Notes: generated from the sequence alone by a model not told the origin. DNA of 64,000 nt from Candidatus Caldarchaeum subterraneum (GCA_000270325.1 BA000048.1:999024-1063023); one strand, 5' to 3'. Counted from the stretch's first letter, positions 52,495-60,576 are shown. Numbers and translations: made by a program.

Positions 52495-53815
52495 GCCTGA
52501 ACCTGTCACGTGGGAACAGAACGGTTTCTCTGATGTTGGTCCGTCTCGTCAACACCATCAAGAATCTTTCAAACCCGAGTCCCCAGCCCGCGTGAACAGG
52601 CATCCCATAACTAAACACTTTCAAATGGTCCTCGAACATGGCGGGGTTAAGGCCCTTCTCCCGAAGCTTCCGCTCAAGCACATCATGGTCGGATACACGT
52701 GTCCCACCCGAGGCCAGTTCAAGCCACTGATACATCAGGTCAAACGACTCGGAAATCCTCGGGTCTTTCTCCGTCTCCTGTATGTAGAAGGGCTTGGACT
52801 CGGTTGGGAAATGTGTGATAAAGTAGTAGGTTGGATATTTTTTGCCGAGCAGCCTTAGATGAGGTGTGCCGAAGTCCTCACCCCACCGCATCTCCACTCC
52901 CTCGCTCCGCAGAATTTCCAAAGCCTCATCATAGGTGAATCTTTTGAAGTGCCTCTTGGGAACACGCAGGTTCACCCCAAGCATCTGCAATAGATGCTGA
53001 TGATTTTCGACAAGATGCTTGTGGACATGCACGACCAGCTCCTCGAGAACATCCATCACCTCATACATGTCGGCGAAGGATTGCTCTATGTCGACCGAGG
53101 TAAATTCGCTGATGTGTCTGCCCGTGTGTGAGGCTTCTGCTCGGAAGTAGGGCCCTATTTCGCAGACTTTCTCGAAAACTGTTGTAAGCTGCTCCTTGTA
53201 GAGCTGCGGGCTCTGAGCTAGGTAAGCTACTCTGTCAAAATACTTTACCTCGAAAAGCTCTGCCCCGCCCTCGGTCGCGGAGCCGATTAACTTGGGTGTC
53301 CGCACCTCCACAAACCCTTTCATGTGGAAAAAGTCTCGCATAGCTTTGAGAACTTCGCTGCCCACGAGAAAGACAGCTCTAACCTCTGGCCGCCGCAGGT
53401 CGAGAATTCTGTGACGAAGCCTCGCATCAAGCCCCGCCGGAACCTTTCCCGTGGGGTCCAGCTCGAGCTTAGGCACGGCACGGCCCAAAACAGTCAGCCT
53501 TTTTCCAACAACCTCCACACCAAGCTTCGACCGCGGCTGCTTCACCACAACACCCTCAACAAACACCGCGGATTCGTTGGTCAACCCTTTCACAGCATCC
53601 CTAACACTCTGCTCAACCTCCTCCATCCTGAAAACCACTTGACAGATTCCCGACACATCTCGGAGAAGTATGAAGACAAGCTTGCCGAGGTCACGTATCT
53701 CATGAACCCATCCAAAAAGGTTGACAACTCTGCCATCCAGCTCGGGCTTCACATCCCCTGCCATAACACGGCCACGCAAAGCCATACGCACATTTTCATC
53801 CATCAACACCATCAC
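52484..53815 (-). CDS. aspS: Aspartyl-tRNA synthetase (archaeal type)
   Basis: Class IIb synthetase. N-terminal OB fold (VNLFGWVHEIRDLGKLVFILLRD), motif 2 EIGPYFRAEASHTGRHISEFTSVDIE, motif 3 GWGLGFERFLMVLT. 443 residues, the short archaeal/eukaryal form without the bacterial GAD insert. Whether it also charges tRNA-Asn cannot be told from the motifs alone. GTG start overlapping the KH-protein stop. Confidence 0.95.
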   Translation of the reverse strand: MMVLMDENVRMALRGRVMAGDVKPELDGRVVNLFGWVHEIRDLGKLVFILLRDVSGICQVVFRMEEVEQSVRDAVKGLTNESAVFVEGVVVKQPRSKLGVEVVGKRLTVLGRAVPKLELDPTGKVPAGLDARLRHRILDLRRPEVRAVFLVGSEVLKAMRDFFHMKGFVEVRTPKLIGSATEGGAELFEVKYFDRVAYLAQSPQLYKEQLTTVFEKVCEIGPYFRAEASHTGRHISEFTSVDIEQSFADMYEVMDVLEELVVHVHKHLVENHQHLLQMLGVNLRVPKRHFKRFTYDEALEILRSEGVEMRWGEDFGTPHLRLLGKKYPTYYFITHFPTESKPFYIQETEKDPRISESFDLMYQWLELASGGTRVSDHDVLERKLREKGLNPAMFEDHLKVFSYGMPVHAGWGLGFERFLMVLTRRTNIRETVLFPRDRFRLTP

Positions 53816-54357
53816 CGTCCAAACCTACCCGGCGGCGGCCTTGGCCTCCGCTGAAACTCAAAACTCACAGAAATGTTGAGAACTTTCTGAACAATTTCTG
53901 AAAGCACATGCGGGGGAGCGCCGACAGCCCTTTCATCATCAACAACCGCCTTCACCTCCGTTGTCTGGTCAGGCAGCCAAACCTTGTTAATCGCCAAAAG
54001 ACGCGCCGGCGCAACAAGACTCTGCAGAAACGTGTTCAAGTCTCTGCTGGTGTCCATCAGCTTGACACGCATCCCTGTCTTGAGACTCAGCTCATTTCTC
54101 AAAGCCGTTTGAACATCGGCGGGAAGCGAGGAAAAACCACGCTCAAAAAACACAAACAAATACCCATCAGCCGTGAGACTCCTACCATATTTTAGAGAAG
54201 AAATATTGGGAAATTTTCTCTCAAGGTCGAGAAAAAAACGCATAATCTCGAGGTCGTTTGACGTCAGCTCTCCTCGGCGGATTTTCTGCTCACACTTGCT
54301 GCACAGGACACCGGTTTTTAGGTCGAAGACGCATACCGGAAACTCCAACGCAGGCAC
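53812..54357 (-). CDS. KH-domain / NusA-like protein with N-terminal Cys pair
   Basis: 181 residues. An N-terminal CxxC-type pair (VLCSKCEQKI, with a further Cys at VCVF) is followed by regions resembling archaeal NusA-like KH proteins: TGMRVKLMDTSRDLNTFLQSLVAP and VWLPDQTTEVKAVVD. The C-terminus ends in a basic, proline-rich tail (QRRPRPPPGRFGR). Probably RNA-binding in transcription or ribosome assembly. GTG start; co-transcribed between Alba and AspRS. Confidence 0.72.
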   Translation of the reverse strand: MPALEFPVCVFDLKTGVLCSKCEQKIRRGELTSNDLEIMRFFLDLERKFPNISSLKYGRSLTADGYLFVFFERGFSSLPADVQTALRNELSLKTGMRVKLMDTSRDLNTFLQSLVAPARLLAINKVWLPDQTTEVKAVVDDERAVGAPPHVLSEIVQKVLNISVSFEFQRRPRPPPGRFGR

Positions 54358-54378
54358 CGTGGGGCATCAGAAAGCCCC

Positions 54379-54672
54379 TCAGGAGGAGCTCAGCACAATC
54401 TCTATGGTGCTTACGTTGAGAGTCCGGTTTTGCTCATCGGTTATCTGCTCGGTGCCGATGCGTATGTCCTTGATGTTAACCCCCTGCAGGAAACGGTTCT
54501 TCACAATCTGCACGACGTCGACGGCTCTGCTAATAGCTCTGCCACGGGCCTTGACGACAATCTCCTTCGAACCGCTCTGGAAACCCGTCAGACACGCCAG
54601 CACATAGCTCATCGCAGGCTTCTTCCCAACCAAAACCGTTGGAGCAATCTGTTTCTCAGCCATATCCACCAT
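54379..54672 (-). CDS. albA: Alba chromatin / RNA-binding protein
   Basis: Small dimeric nucleic-acid-binding protein. [19 protein letters not shown] contains the conserved Lys pair (the acetylated or methylated Lys of Sulfolobus Alba is in GKKP), followed by [19 protein letters not shown]. 97 residues from the first ATG; a second ATG three codons in gives [15 protein letters not shown]-like element lies upstream on the minus strand around 54703-54712. First gene of the Alba-KH-aspS unit. Confidence 0.95.
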   Translation of the reverse strand: MVDMAEKQIAPTVLVGKKPAMSYVLACLTGFQSGSKEIVVKARGRAISRAVDVVQIVKNRFLQGVNIKDIRIGTEQITDEQNRTLNVSTIEIVLSSS

Positions 54673-54726
54673 CCTCTACAGCCCATATTGAAAACCATGT
54701 GAAATAAATAGTTATCAAGAGACAGG

Positions 54727-54735
54727 ATATAAATA
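54727..54735 (+). promoter_or_regulatory. TATA box of eL40 gene
   Basis: ATATAAATA, about 30 bases before the ATG; a leader of only a few bases is expected. Confidence 0.55.
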
Positions 54736-54760
54736 TGTCCGAAAAGATTCAGACACAGCC

Positions 54761-54922
54761 ATGCCAATAAGAGACCCTGCGCTGCTCCAGCTGGCCCAGA
54801 GCCGACGCCTACTCATCAAAATCTGCAGAGACTGCGGCGCCCGAAACGCCAAAACAGCCGTCAAATGCAGAAAATGCAGAAGCTACAACCTCCGATGGAA
54901 ACGGCGGGAGATAAAGCGCTAA
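54761..54922 (+). CDS. rpl40e: Ribosomal protein eL40
   Basis: A 53-residue basic zinc ribbon protein: MPIRDPALLQLAQSRRLL, then CRDCGARN and CRKCRSYNLRWKRR, giving two C-x2-C pairs. This is the stand-alone archaeal L40e, without the ubiquitin fusion of eukaryotes. Too short for usual gene-length cut-offs. Followed 11 bases later by a tRNA-Val gene. Confidence 0.95.
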   Translation: MPIRDPALLQLAQSRRLLIKICRDCGARNAKTAVKCRKCRSYNLRWKRREIKR

Positions 54923-54933
54923 ACCTCCACAGT

Positions 54934-55007
54934 GGGCCGGTGGTCTAGCCTGGTAGGACGCTGCTCTTACGAAGCAGAGGTCGGCGGTTCAAGTCCGCCC
55001 CGGCCCA
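54934..55007 (+). tRNA. tRNA-Val (UAC anticodon)
   Basis: 74-base cloverleaf: acceptor GGGCCGG pairing with CCGGCCC, D-stem GTC/GAC, anticodon stem CTGCT/AGCAG with loop CTTACGA (anticodon TAC), T-arm GGCGG TTCAAGT CCGCC, discriminator A. No intron and no encoded CCA. Confidence 0.96.
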
Positions 55008-55080
55008 TGAGATGCTCAGAGACACCTCTTACGTACAGCAGCTGAACGAAAAAGGTGCCCGTTCCATCCATTGACCCCAT

Positions 55081-55090
55081 ATCTTTAATA
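55081..55090 (+). promoter_or_regulatory. TATA box of PriS operon
   Basis: ATCTTTAATA, about 31 bases before the ATG of the 38-residue membrane peptide that leads the primase operon. Confidence 0.45.
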
Positions 55091-55116
55091 CCGCCTTGTG
55101 TGGTGATGGCGTTGGG

Positions 55117-55233
55117 ATGTCTCTCGAGCAGTTTGTTGACTTTCTGTTTGGCGCCAGCTACTGGCTTGTGGTGGCGGGGTTTGTTTTGGTCGCGGCATAC
55201 GTTGTCTACAGTAGGTTGAGAGGCGGCGAATGA
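55117..55233 (+). CDS. 38-residue single-span membrane peptide before primase
   Basis: Frame MSLEQFVDFLFGASYWLVV continuing through one hydrophobic helix (about residues 14-30, WLVVAGFVLVAAYVVY) to SRLRGGE. Its stop overlaps the ATG of the primase gene (ATGA), so translation is coupled, and a TATA box sits at the right distance. One membrane helix with a basic end suggests N-out/C-in insertion. No family is recognised. Confidence 0.65.
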   Translation: MSLEQFVDFLFGASYWLVVAGFVLVAAYVVYSRLRGGE

Positions 55234-56447
55234 GTTTTCGAACGGTGACGGATGCGCAGCTTGTTCAGCAGCTTTTCAGAATTTTCTATGAGAAGGGTTA
55301 CGTAGATGTTTTTCAGCCTTTTAGTGTCGAGAGGCGTGAGTTCGGCTACATGCCCTTTGGCCAGCGTGTGATGGTGCGGCATCTTTCTTTCAGGAGTTTT
55401 GATGAGCTGCGGAAAATGCTTGTCCGCGAGGCGCCTCTACATGTTTACCGCTCGGCCGCTCTTTACCAGTATCCGCAGGCGCCGATGGAGGAGAAGGGTT
55501 GGCTGGGTGCCGAGCTTATCTTCGACATAGACGCCGACCATCTCGAAACAAGCTGTAAACCCGCCCACGACTACTATGTCTGTCTCTCATGTGGGCAGAG
55601 GGGGGCTGAGAAGACGCAGCGATGCGGGGTTTGCGGCGGCGAAATGGCTGAGGTGAAAATGGTTTGTGACACTTGTCTTGAGAAGACGAAGCAGGAGCTG
55701 CTTAAGCTCATCGACTTCATGGAGAATGACTTCGGCCTCGGCTCGTTTACCGTAAGCTTTTCAGGCAACCGTGGCTATCATCTTGCGGTTGAAGCCAAGG
55801 AGGTGCTCGAGCTCGGCCGCGACGCTCGTCAGGAAATAGTGGATTACGTGACTGGCTCGCATATCGGCATCGAGTTTCACGGTCTTCCTCCATCTTCAGC
55901 CTATGCTCCTGATTACGGCGACCCTGGTTGGCGGGGTAGAGTAGCTCGTGGGATGAGGCGGATTGTTTTGGAGGCGGCGGCTGGCGAAGATGAGAGGCTG
56001 GCTCGTTTGCTTGGGCATCGGCAAGTGGAGGAGCTGCGGTCTATGTCTTCTCTTTGGAGGGAGAGGCCTCGTTGGGAGCTGCTCAGACAGGATAGGCGGA
56101 GCCAGCAATTCGAGAAGCTTGTGTCCCTGTCCGTGGATGAGGCGGCTTCGCACATCGACACGGTTGTTACAACCGATGTCCACAGGTTGCTGAGGTTAGC
56201 TGACACGCTCAACGGCAAAACAGGCCTCAGAGCCATGGTTGTTTCACGTGACATGCTTGAGGAATTCAACCCGCTACGTGACGCCGTCGCTCTGCCAGAG
56301 GAGCCGACCCTCACAGTAAGGGTGTTTCACTCACCTAGGTTCCAGCTCAGGGAAAATGTTTATGGCCCGTGGGAAAACCAGGCCCAAAGGCTGCCTGCCT
56401 ACGCCGCTGTTTACCTACTATGCAAAGGCCTTGCGACCTTGGCATAG
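55230..56447 (+). CDS. priS: DNA primase small (catalytic) subunit
   Basis: Archaeo-eukaryotic primase. Catalytic FDIDADH (about 107-113), zinc-binding knob with CLSCG..CGVCGG..CDTC (about 125-155), and SGNRGYHLAV. 405 residues. Makes primers together with PriL (not in the window). The start overlaps the membrane peptide gene. Confidence 0.95.
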   Translation: MSFRTVTDAQLVQQLFRIFYEKGYVDVFQPFSVERREFGYMPFGQRVMVRHLSFRSFDELRKMLVREAPLHVYRSAALYQYPQAPMEEKGWLGAELIFDIDADHLETSCKPAHDYYVCLSCGQRGAEKTQRCGVCGGEMAEVKMVCDTCLEKTKQELLKLIDFMENDFGLGSFTVSFSGNRGYHLAVEAKEVLELGRDARQEIVDYVTGSHIGIEFHGLPPSSAYAPDYGDPGWRGRVARGMRRIVLEAAAGEDERLARLLGHRQVEELRSMSSLWRERPRWELLRQDRRSQQFEKLVSLSVDEAASHIDTVVTTDVHRLLRLADTLNGKTGLRAMVVSRDMLEEFNPLRDAVALPEEPTLTVRVFHSPRFQLRENVYGPWENQAQRLPAYAAVYLLCKGLATLA

Positions 56448-56524
56448 TGGGCAAAGGTTATCAAGCTGTTGAGCGGCTTATCGTTGTGAGTGGTGAAGCA
56501 GAGGCTGGTGGCGGCGTTCCAAAG

Positions 56525-56983
56525 ATGCGTGTCGGAGAAATCATGCTACGGGTTAACAACGTTGTTGACGCGGGAATAACGGTCCGCGAGGCCGCGATTT
56601 TGATGGATAGGCTTGACACCGGTTATCTTCTGGTAAAGTCTGAGGATAAGCTTGTAGGAATTTTCACCGAGAGAGATGCGGTCCGCCGTGTTTTGGCCAC
56701 AGGCCTAGACCACACCCGGACAAAGGTCGCGGATGTAATGTCTTTTCCAGTCATAGGTGTCTCCCCCGACACATCTGTTGAGGACGCGGTCGTGTTGATG
56801 GCGATGCACGGGTTCAGACGGCTTCCGGTAGTCTCGAAAGAGGGAAGGCTCGAGGGCGTTGTAACCATCACAGAGGCGGCTCGAGCACTAGCATCCATGC
56901 AGAAAACCGTCGAAGAGCTTTTCCAGCATCTTCTACGCGTGGTAAAAACCGATGAGGAAACCAAGAAGCCTATGTACGACTGA
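56525..56983 (+). CDS. CBS-domain pair protein
   Basis: Two CBS motifs: VGEIMLRVNNVVDAGITVREAA..GIFTERDAV and VADVMSFPVIGVSPDTSVEDA..GVVTITEAA, then a short helical tail. The ATG gives 152 residues and the typical N-terminus; the frame is open upstream to 56369 and earlier starts would overlap priS. Lies between primase and GINS51, which may link replication to nucleotide levels (inference). Confidence 0.85.
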   Translation: MRVGEIMLRVNNVVDAGITVREAAILMDRLDTGYLLVKSEDKLVGIFTERDAVRRVLATGLDHTRTKVADVMSFPVIGVSPDTSVEDAVVLMAMHGFRRLPVVSKEGRLEGVVTITEAARALASMQKTVEELFQHLLRVVKTDEETKKPMYD

Positions 56984-57030
56984 AAAGTTCCCCACAAGCA
57001 TTAAAAGGATGTCTACCGTGGTCTGGCTGG

Positions 57031-57579
57031 ATGGAGGAGGTTTACGAGAAGCTGCTTGAGCTGTGGGGAAGGGAGCGCAGCGAACCCGGGCTTCAGAAAA
57101 TAGAGGAGGATTTTCTCGACACTTTGGCGACCTATATGGGGATACTTCGGCGCCAAGTGAGGCTTAGCGAAAGAGATTCCCTCAACGCGTCTCTAAAATC
57201 GGCTGAGCTCCAAATGATGGGGAAGCTTCTTGAATCCGTTCTGAGGATTCGTTTCCGGAAAATATCTGAGGCTGCTTTGAGGCAGGAGCAGTTGGAAAAC
57301 CTGCTGCCTTTTGAGAAGAAGACCATGGAGCATATAATGCGTGCTTTGTCGTTTCATGAGGCCAAGGTCCGCAACGGGATACACAACCCTAAGACGCTCT
57401 ACGCTGAGGAGGATGAGAAGCTTGAGGTTGTTGTTTTTCTCCGGGATTTCCCCAGGTTTGTCGGAGAAGACCTTGTTAGCTACGGGCCCTTCAAGGAGGG
57501 TGATGTCGCCACCATTTATCACGCGAATGCTGTGGCTTTGGCGCAGAAGAAAGTGGTTAGGCTGATGAAGCTAGTCTAG
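57031..57579 (+). CDS. gins51: GINS complex subunit, Gins51-like
   Basis: 182 residues with an N-terminal helical A-domain (VYEKLLELWGRERSEPGLQ) and a C-terminal B-domain, FLRDFPRFVGEDLVSYGPFKEGD, that matches the Sld5/Psf1-type end of archaeal Gins51. The ATG lies 28 bases from a TATA-like CATTAAAAG. The 3' end overlaps the convergent Clp1-like gene by nine bases. Completes a GINS pair with the subunit beside MCM. Confidence 0.85.
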   Translation: MEEVYEKLLELWGRERSEPGLQKIEEDFLDTLATYMGILRRQVRLSERDSLNASLKSAELQMMGKLLESVLRIRFRKISEAALRQEQLENLLPFEKKTMEHIMRALSFHEAKVRNGIHNPKTLYAEEDEKLEVVVFLRDFPRFVGEDLVSYGPFKEGDVATIYHANAVALAQKKVVRLMKLV

Positions 57580-58722
57580 CTGGAGAACCTCGTCCCCTTC
57601 CTCTGTGAGAACGACGCGGCCTATTCCTATTTTCCTCACTTCGTCTTCGACGGCTGTCAACACCATGTAGACCCGTTTCTCATCGTTTAAGCCCGTAAGC
57701 ACACCCATTCCCTTGTAGCGGTCTAAGCCGTCGTAGAGAAAAGCAATCAACCCCCTCCTCTTGTTTTCGCTGTTTTCCTGTGTCGTCTGCGCCAGCGCCT
57801 CATTAACTTGTTTCACTAACTCTAGTGGCGGTGTTTGTCCGCAGAACGTGAAAAGCTTTACCCATGAATAAGGTATGAGCCGTGTCCTGGTTTTTCCGAG
57901 ATGCTTTCTGTATAGCCATTCACGTGTTTTCCGCCGTGTTGCTGTTTCGCGTTGTTTGATGTAGCGGGAAAGAGGGGCTGTGAACACTTCTACACCTGCT
58001 TGTGAGAGGGCTTCGGCGAGCGGCTTGTTCTCACCCATCACAACCACATGGCTGCAGTTCAGCGCCTTCACCAAAGCAACCTTATGAGCAGTCGCTGCGG
58101 GGCCCTCAACCCAGCCATCCACATCAACGACATAGACTTCACCAGACAGGGCTTGAGCGATTTCCCTAGATGCCTCAGCTATCTCTGCGGCGCATAGGGC
58201 TGCTGAGGGGGAGCCGACAGGCCTCTGGAGAAAAGCAGTCAGAACCGTGAGGTCGTGGACAGGCTCACGCATCAAGGCGCAGCCCACTACACAGGGTGGT
58301 GTGAAGCTTGTCTGCCCAGGGTCAAGGCCCACCACAACACATCGCCCCAATTTCTGTGCAAACATGTTGGCGGCGAATGTTGCGAAAGATGTTTTACCTG
58401 TGTCGACTCCTCCGCAGACAGCTAAAGCTCCGCTGTCACCAATTTTTTCGAAGATTTCCCTCCACGCCGCATGTTCTTCTCCTGTTTCTACAAGGGTTGC
58501 TTCGGCTTCGGCGCCGAGGTTAAGCTCGATTTTGACATCTTCTTCGGCGTAGAGGGGATAACGTTTCCAAGGCCTAAGCACATAGTTTTTACGCAGCTTC
58601 AGCGGACAGCCGTAGATGTAGCCTTTTCCCTCGACAAGCTTTACAGACGCTGGCCCATCAATCAAGAGCGTTTTTCCAGAAGGTATGTCCAAGTTTAGCT
58701 CCTCTTGATTCCTCTGCTCCAC
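57571..58722 (-). CDS. Polynucleotide 5'-hydroxyl kinase, Clp1/Grc3 family
   Basis: RNA/DNA 5'-kinase with P-loop GGVDTGKTS (about 104-112), Walker B-like VYVVDVDGWVEG, and the LDPGQTSFTPP stretch of the Clp1/Grc3 family. The N-terminal beta domain holds GKTLLIDGPASVKLVEGKG. 383 residues. May rephosphorylate 5'-OH ends left by tRNA intron cleavage. Overlaps the RNase-H-fold gene upstream by 28 bases. Confidence 0.88.
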   Translation of the reverse strand: MEQRNQEELNLDIPSGKTLLIDGPASVKLVEGKGYIYGCPLKLRKNYVLRPWKRYPLYAEEDVKIELNLGAEAEATLVETGEEHAAWREIFEKIGDSGALAVCGGVDTGKTSFATFAANMFAQKLGRCVVVGLDPGQTSFTPPCVVGCALMREPVHDLTVLTAFLQRPVGSPSAALCAAEIAEASREIAQALSGEVYVVDVDGWVEGPAATAHKVALVKALNCSHVVVMGENKPLAEALSQAGVEVFTAPLSRYIKQRETATRRKTREWLYRKHLGKTRTRLIPYSWVKLFTFCGQTPPLELVKQVNEALAQTTQENSENKRRGLIAFLYDGLDRYKGMGVLTGLNDEKRVYMVLTAVEDEVRKIGIGRVVLTEEGDEVLQLD

Positions 58723-59330
58723 ATCCTGTGGATAACTGCTGCGGCGAGCTCGTCTCTTCCACGGGCGAGGCGGGTGGAGTTTCCCTCAGGCACGGTGAAG
58801 ATGTTCTCCTCACGGAGGTCAGGCATCTTGCTCAACAGAGACTTTGTCAGGTGTTCTCTGTAGATGGGTGCGCCCGCCCCCATCACGACATGGTGAACGG
58901 ATTCGGGATGGTTTCGGAAAAAGTCCGCCACATGTTCGGCGAGAACATCGTAATCATACAGCGTCTCTGTCCGCAGCAACACGTTGTCTGCGTAATAGGC
59001 AAGGCCTGTTTTCTTCCCCGGGTCCACCGCGACCAGCGCTTTTGCAACTTTTTCAATCATGAAGGCTTTCTCGATGGCTTTGTCAACCACCGAGGCAGGT
59101 GACTGCGTTGCCTCGGCTTCAACCACCTTATCCGCCGTTATGCCGGGGAACTCGCCTCTTTTCATTATTACTGCTTTCGCGGTCAACGGTATGTCTTCGC
59201 GGCTGTTGACATGCACCACCTCAAGCCTTCTCCTTCGCGCCTCCTCAACAATCCTCTTAGCAAACCTATGGTCATGACTCAGCACAGCCAGCAGAACCCC
59301 TCTATGCATGGCTGCTGCATGGCGCGGCAT
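58695..59330 (-). CDS. RNase H/RuvC-fold-like archaeal protein
   Basis: About 211 residues. The middle strand ALVAVDPGKKTGLAYYAD looks like the first catalytic Asp motif of the RuvC/YqgF RNase H fold, and HVVMGAGAPIYREHL plus RGRDELAAAVIHRM could supply later acids. The N-terminal 90 residues (LLAVLSHDHRFAKRIVEEARRR) resemble a small alpha/beta sensing domain. ATG picked by TATA spacing; GTG seven codons earlier is possible. Function unknown; a nuclease is an inference. Confidence 0.65.
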   Translation of the reverse strand: MPRHAAAMHRGVLLAVLSHDHRFAKRIVEEARRRRLEVVHVNSREDIPLTAKAVIMKRGEFPGITADKVVEAEATQSPASVVDKAIEKAFMIEKVAKALVAVDPGKKTGLAYYADNVLLRTETLYDYDVLAEHVADFFRNHPESVHHVVMGAGAPIYREHLTKSLLSKMPDLREENIFTVPEGNSTRLARGRDELAAAVIHRMWSRGIKRS

Positions 59331-59340
59331 CCCAATCGGG

Positions 59341-59349
59341 TTTAAATCC
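59341..59349 (+). promoter_or_regulatory. TATA box of Elf1 gene
   Basis: TTTAAATCC, about 27 bases before the Elf1 ATG. The opposite gene has its own box on the minus strand at 59354-59363, so the divergent promoters interlock. Confidence 0.45.
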
Positions 59350-59371
59350 ACCGCATATCTAAATTTTACTC

Positions 59372-59629
59372 ATGGGCAGAAAAAGGCGGAAGATTATCAA
59401 GCGGACACCGAGGCCCTTCCCCAAAGTATTCAGCTGCCCCCTATGTGGCGCGACGGCTGTTAGAGTAGTGCATGAGAAAAAAAGCGAGACCGCAACGGTG
59501 ACATGCGGCAACTGCAACGCCTCAGCTGAGATACCGTGGTACCCAGCCTACAGCGAGGTGGATGTCTACACAAAATGGTATGATATCGTGACGAGGGGCG
59601 AAAAACCTGTTGAAGCAGGGCAGGGTTGA
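59372..59629 (+). CDS. elf1: Transcription elongation factor Elf1 homologue
   Basis: 85 residues: basic N-terminus MGRKRRKIIKR, zinc ribbon FSCPLCGATAVRV..VTCGNCNASAE (two C-x2-C pairs) and VDVYTKWYDIV, all matching eukaryotic Elf1/ELOF1. Elf1 binds RNA polymerase during elongation; among archaea it is known in TACK lineages. Its end overlaps the start of the GGGPS gene. Confidence 0.92.
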   Translation: MGRKRRKIIKRTPRPFPKVFSCPLCGATAVRVVHEKKSETATVTCGNCNASAEIPWYPAYSEVDVYTKWYDIVTRGEKPVEAGQG

Positions 59630-60365
59630 TAGCTACATTCACGCAAAACTAGAAGCTGGAGAAAAGCTTCACATGACCCTTATAGACCCAATCAGCATCT
59701 CGCAGGACGACGCGGCGGCGCTGGCGGCGAGTGTCGAGGAAATGGGCTCCGACGCAATCATGGTCGGAGGCTCCACGGTCCACACACAGGAACAGCTTGA
59801 CAACTACATCAAAACAATCAAGTCCAAGACAAGGCTCCCGGTCATAATCTTCCCCAACAACGTCCAGTCAATCTCCCGCTTCGCCGACGCGATATGGTTC
59901 ATGAGCCTCCTCAACAGCGTCGACTGGTACTACATCGTCGGCGCTCATCTTCAAGGGGCTTTGACGGTTAAGCATTTCAACCTCGAGGCTCTTCCGATGG
60001 GCTATGTTGTCTTCGGGCATGAGAGCACGGTGGCCGCGATGGGTAGAGTTCTCCCCCTTTCACCGCATAATGTTGAGATTGCTGTCTGCTACGGCCTCGC
60101 CGCACAGTATCTGGGAATGAGGTATCTCTATCTTGAGGCGGGCTCCGGAGCGGCGGCGCACATTCCGCCACAGACAATCAAAGCCGTCAAGCACGCCGTC
60201 GAAATCCCAGTCATCGTCGGAGGAGGAATAAGAACAGGAAAAGACGCGGAAACCGTCGCAGCTGCCGGAGCAGACATCATAGTCACTGGAACAGCTGCCG
60301 AGAAAAACCGCGAAAAACTCGCCGAAATAATAAATGCGGTGAAAAGCGGGCCCAGCGGGCTTTGA
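59610..60365 (+). CDS. Geranylgeranylglyceryl phosphate synthase
   Basis: First ether-lipid step: joins sn-glycerol-1-phosphate and geranylgeranyl diphosphate. TIM barrel with MTLIDPISIS near the N-terminus, AIMVGGSTV, LPVIIFPNNVQSIS, YLYLEAGSGAA, IVGGGIRTG and DIIVTGTAAE. 251 residues, group II type. TTG start within the Elf1 gene. The last 19 bases are also the 3' end of the opposite tRNA-Lys gene. Confidence 0.96.
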   Translation: MKQGRVDSYIHAKLEAGEKLHMTLIDPISISQDDAAALAASVEEMGSDAIMVGGSTVHTQEQLDNYIKTIKSKTRLPVIIFPNNVQSISRFADAIWFMSLLNSVDWYYIVGAHLQGALTVKHFNLEALPMGYVVFGHESTVAAMGRVLPLSPHNVEIAVCYGLAAQYLGMRYLYLEAGSGAAAHIPPQTIKAVKHAVEIPVIVGGGIRTGKDAETVAAAGADIIVTGTAAEKNREKLAEIINAVKSGPSGL

Positions 60366-60444
60366 TCCCGCGACCTGCCGGTTAAGAGCCGGCCGCTATA
60401 GGAACCGTTAGATGGTTCTCTCTACCTGACTGAGCTATGGGCCC
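60347..60444 (-). tRNA. tRNA-Lys (CUU anticodon) with intron in the D-arm
   Basis: Read on the minus strand: acceptor GGGCCCA pairing with TGGGCCC, D-stem GCTC/GAGC, anticodon stem GCCGG/CCGGC with loop CTCTTAA (anticodon CTT), T-arm GCGGG ATCAAAG CCCGC, discriminator G, no encoded CCA. A 24-base intron (60396-60419) interrupts the 3' half of the D-stem, between about positions 24 and 25 (two-base ambiguity), not the usual 37/38. The intron holds a GAACC/GGTTC hairpin with a seven-base loop, consistent with a bulge-helix-bulge site. Mature length 74. Confidence 0.93.
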
Positions 60445-60461
60445 AGGTTGTGCTGCGGCCT

Positions 60462-60474
60462 GTTAAAATATAAA
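60462..60474 (-). promoter_or_regulatory. TATA box of tRNA-Lys gene
   Basis: Minus strand TTTATATTTTAAC, about 26 bases before the first base of the tRNA. Confidence 0.55.
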
Positions 60475-60576
60475 GGTTGTCCGCGGCTGTTTTGGGCTGT
60501 TGAGCTTTTTTCCATGGAACCCTTAATAGTGAGCGGTTCGAGGATGTATTCAGCTTAGAAGTTTTGGGTGTCTGGC

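Noticed and set aside
55009-55074. 20-codon frame after tRNA-Val
   Set aside because: Too short, no promoter-fit start and no motif.
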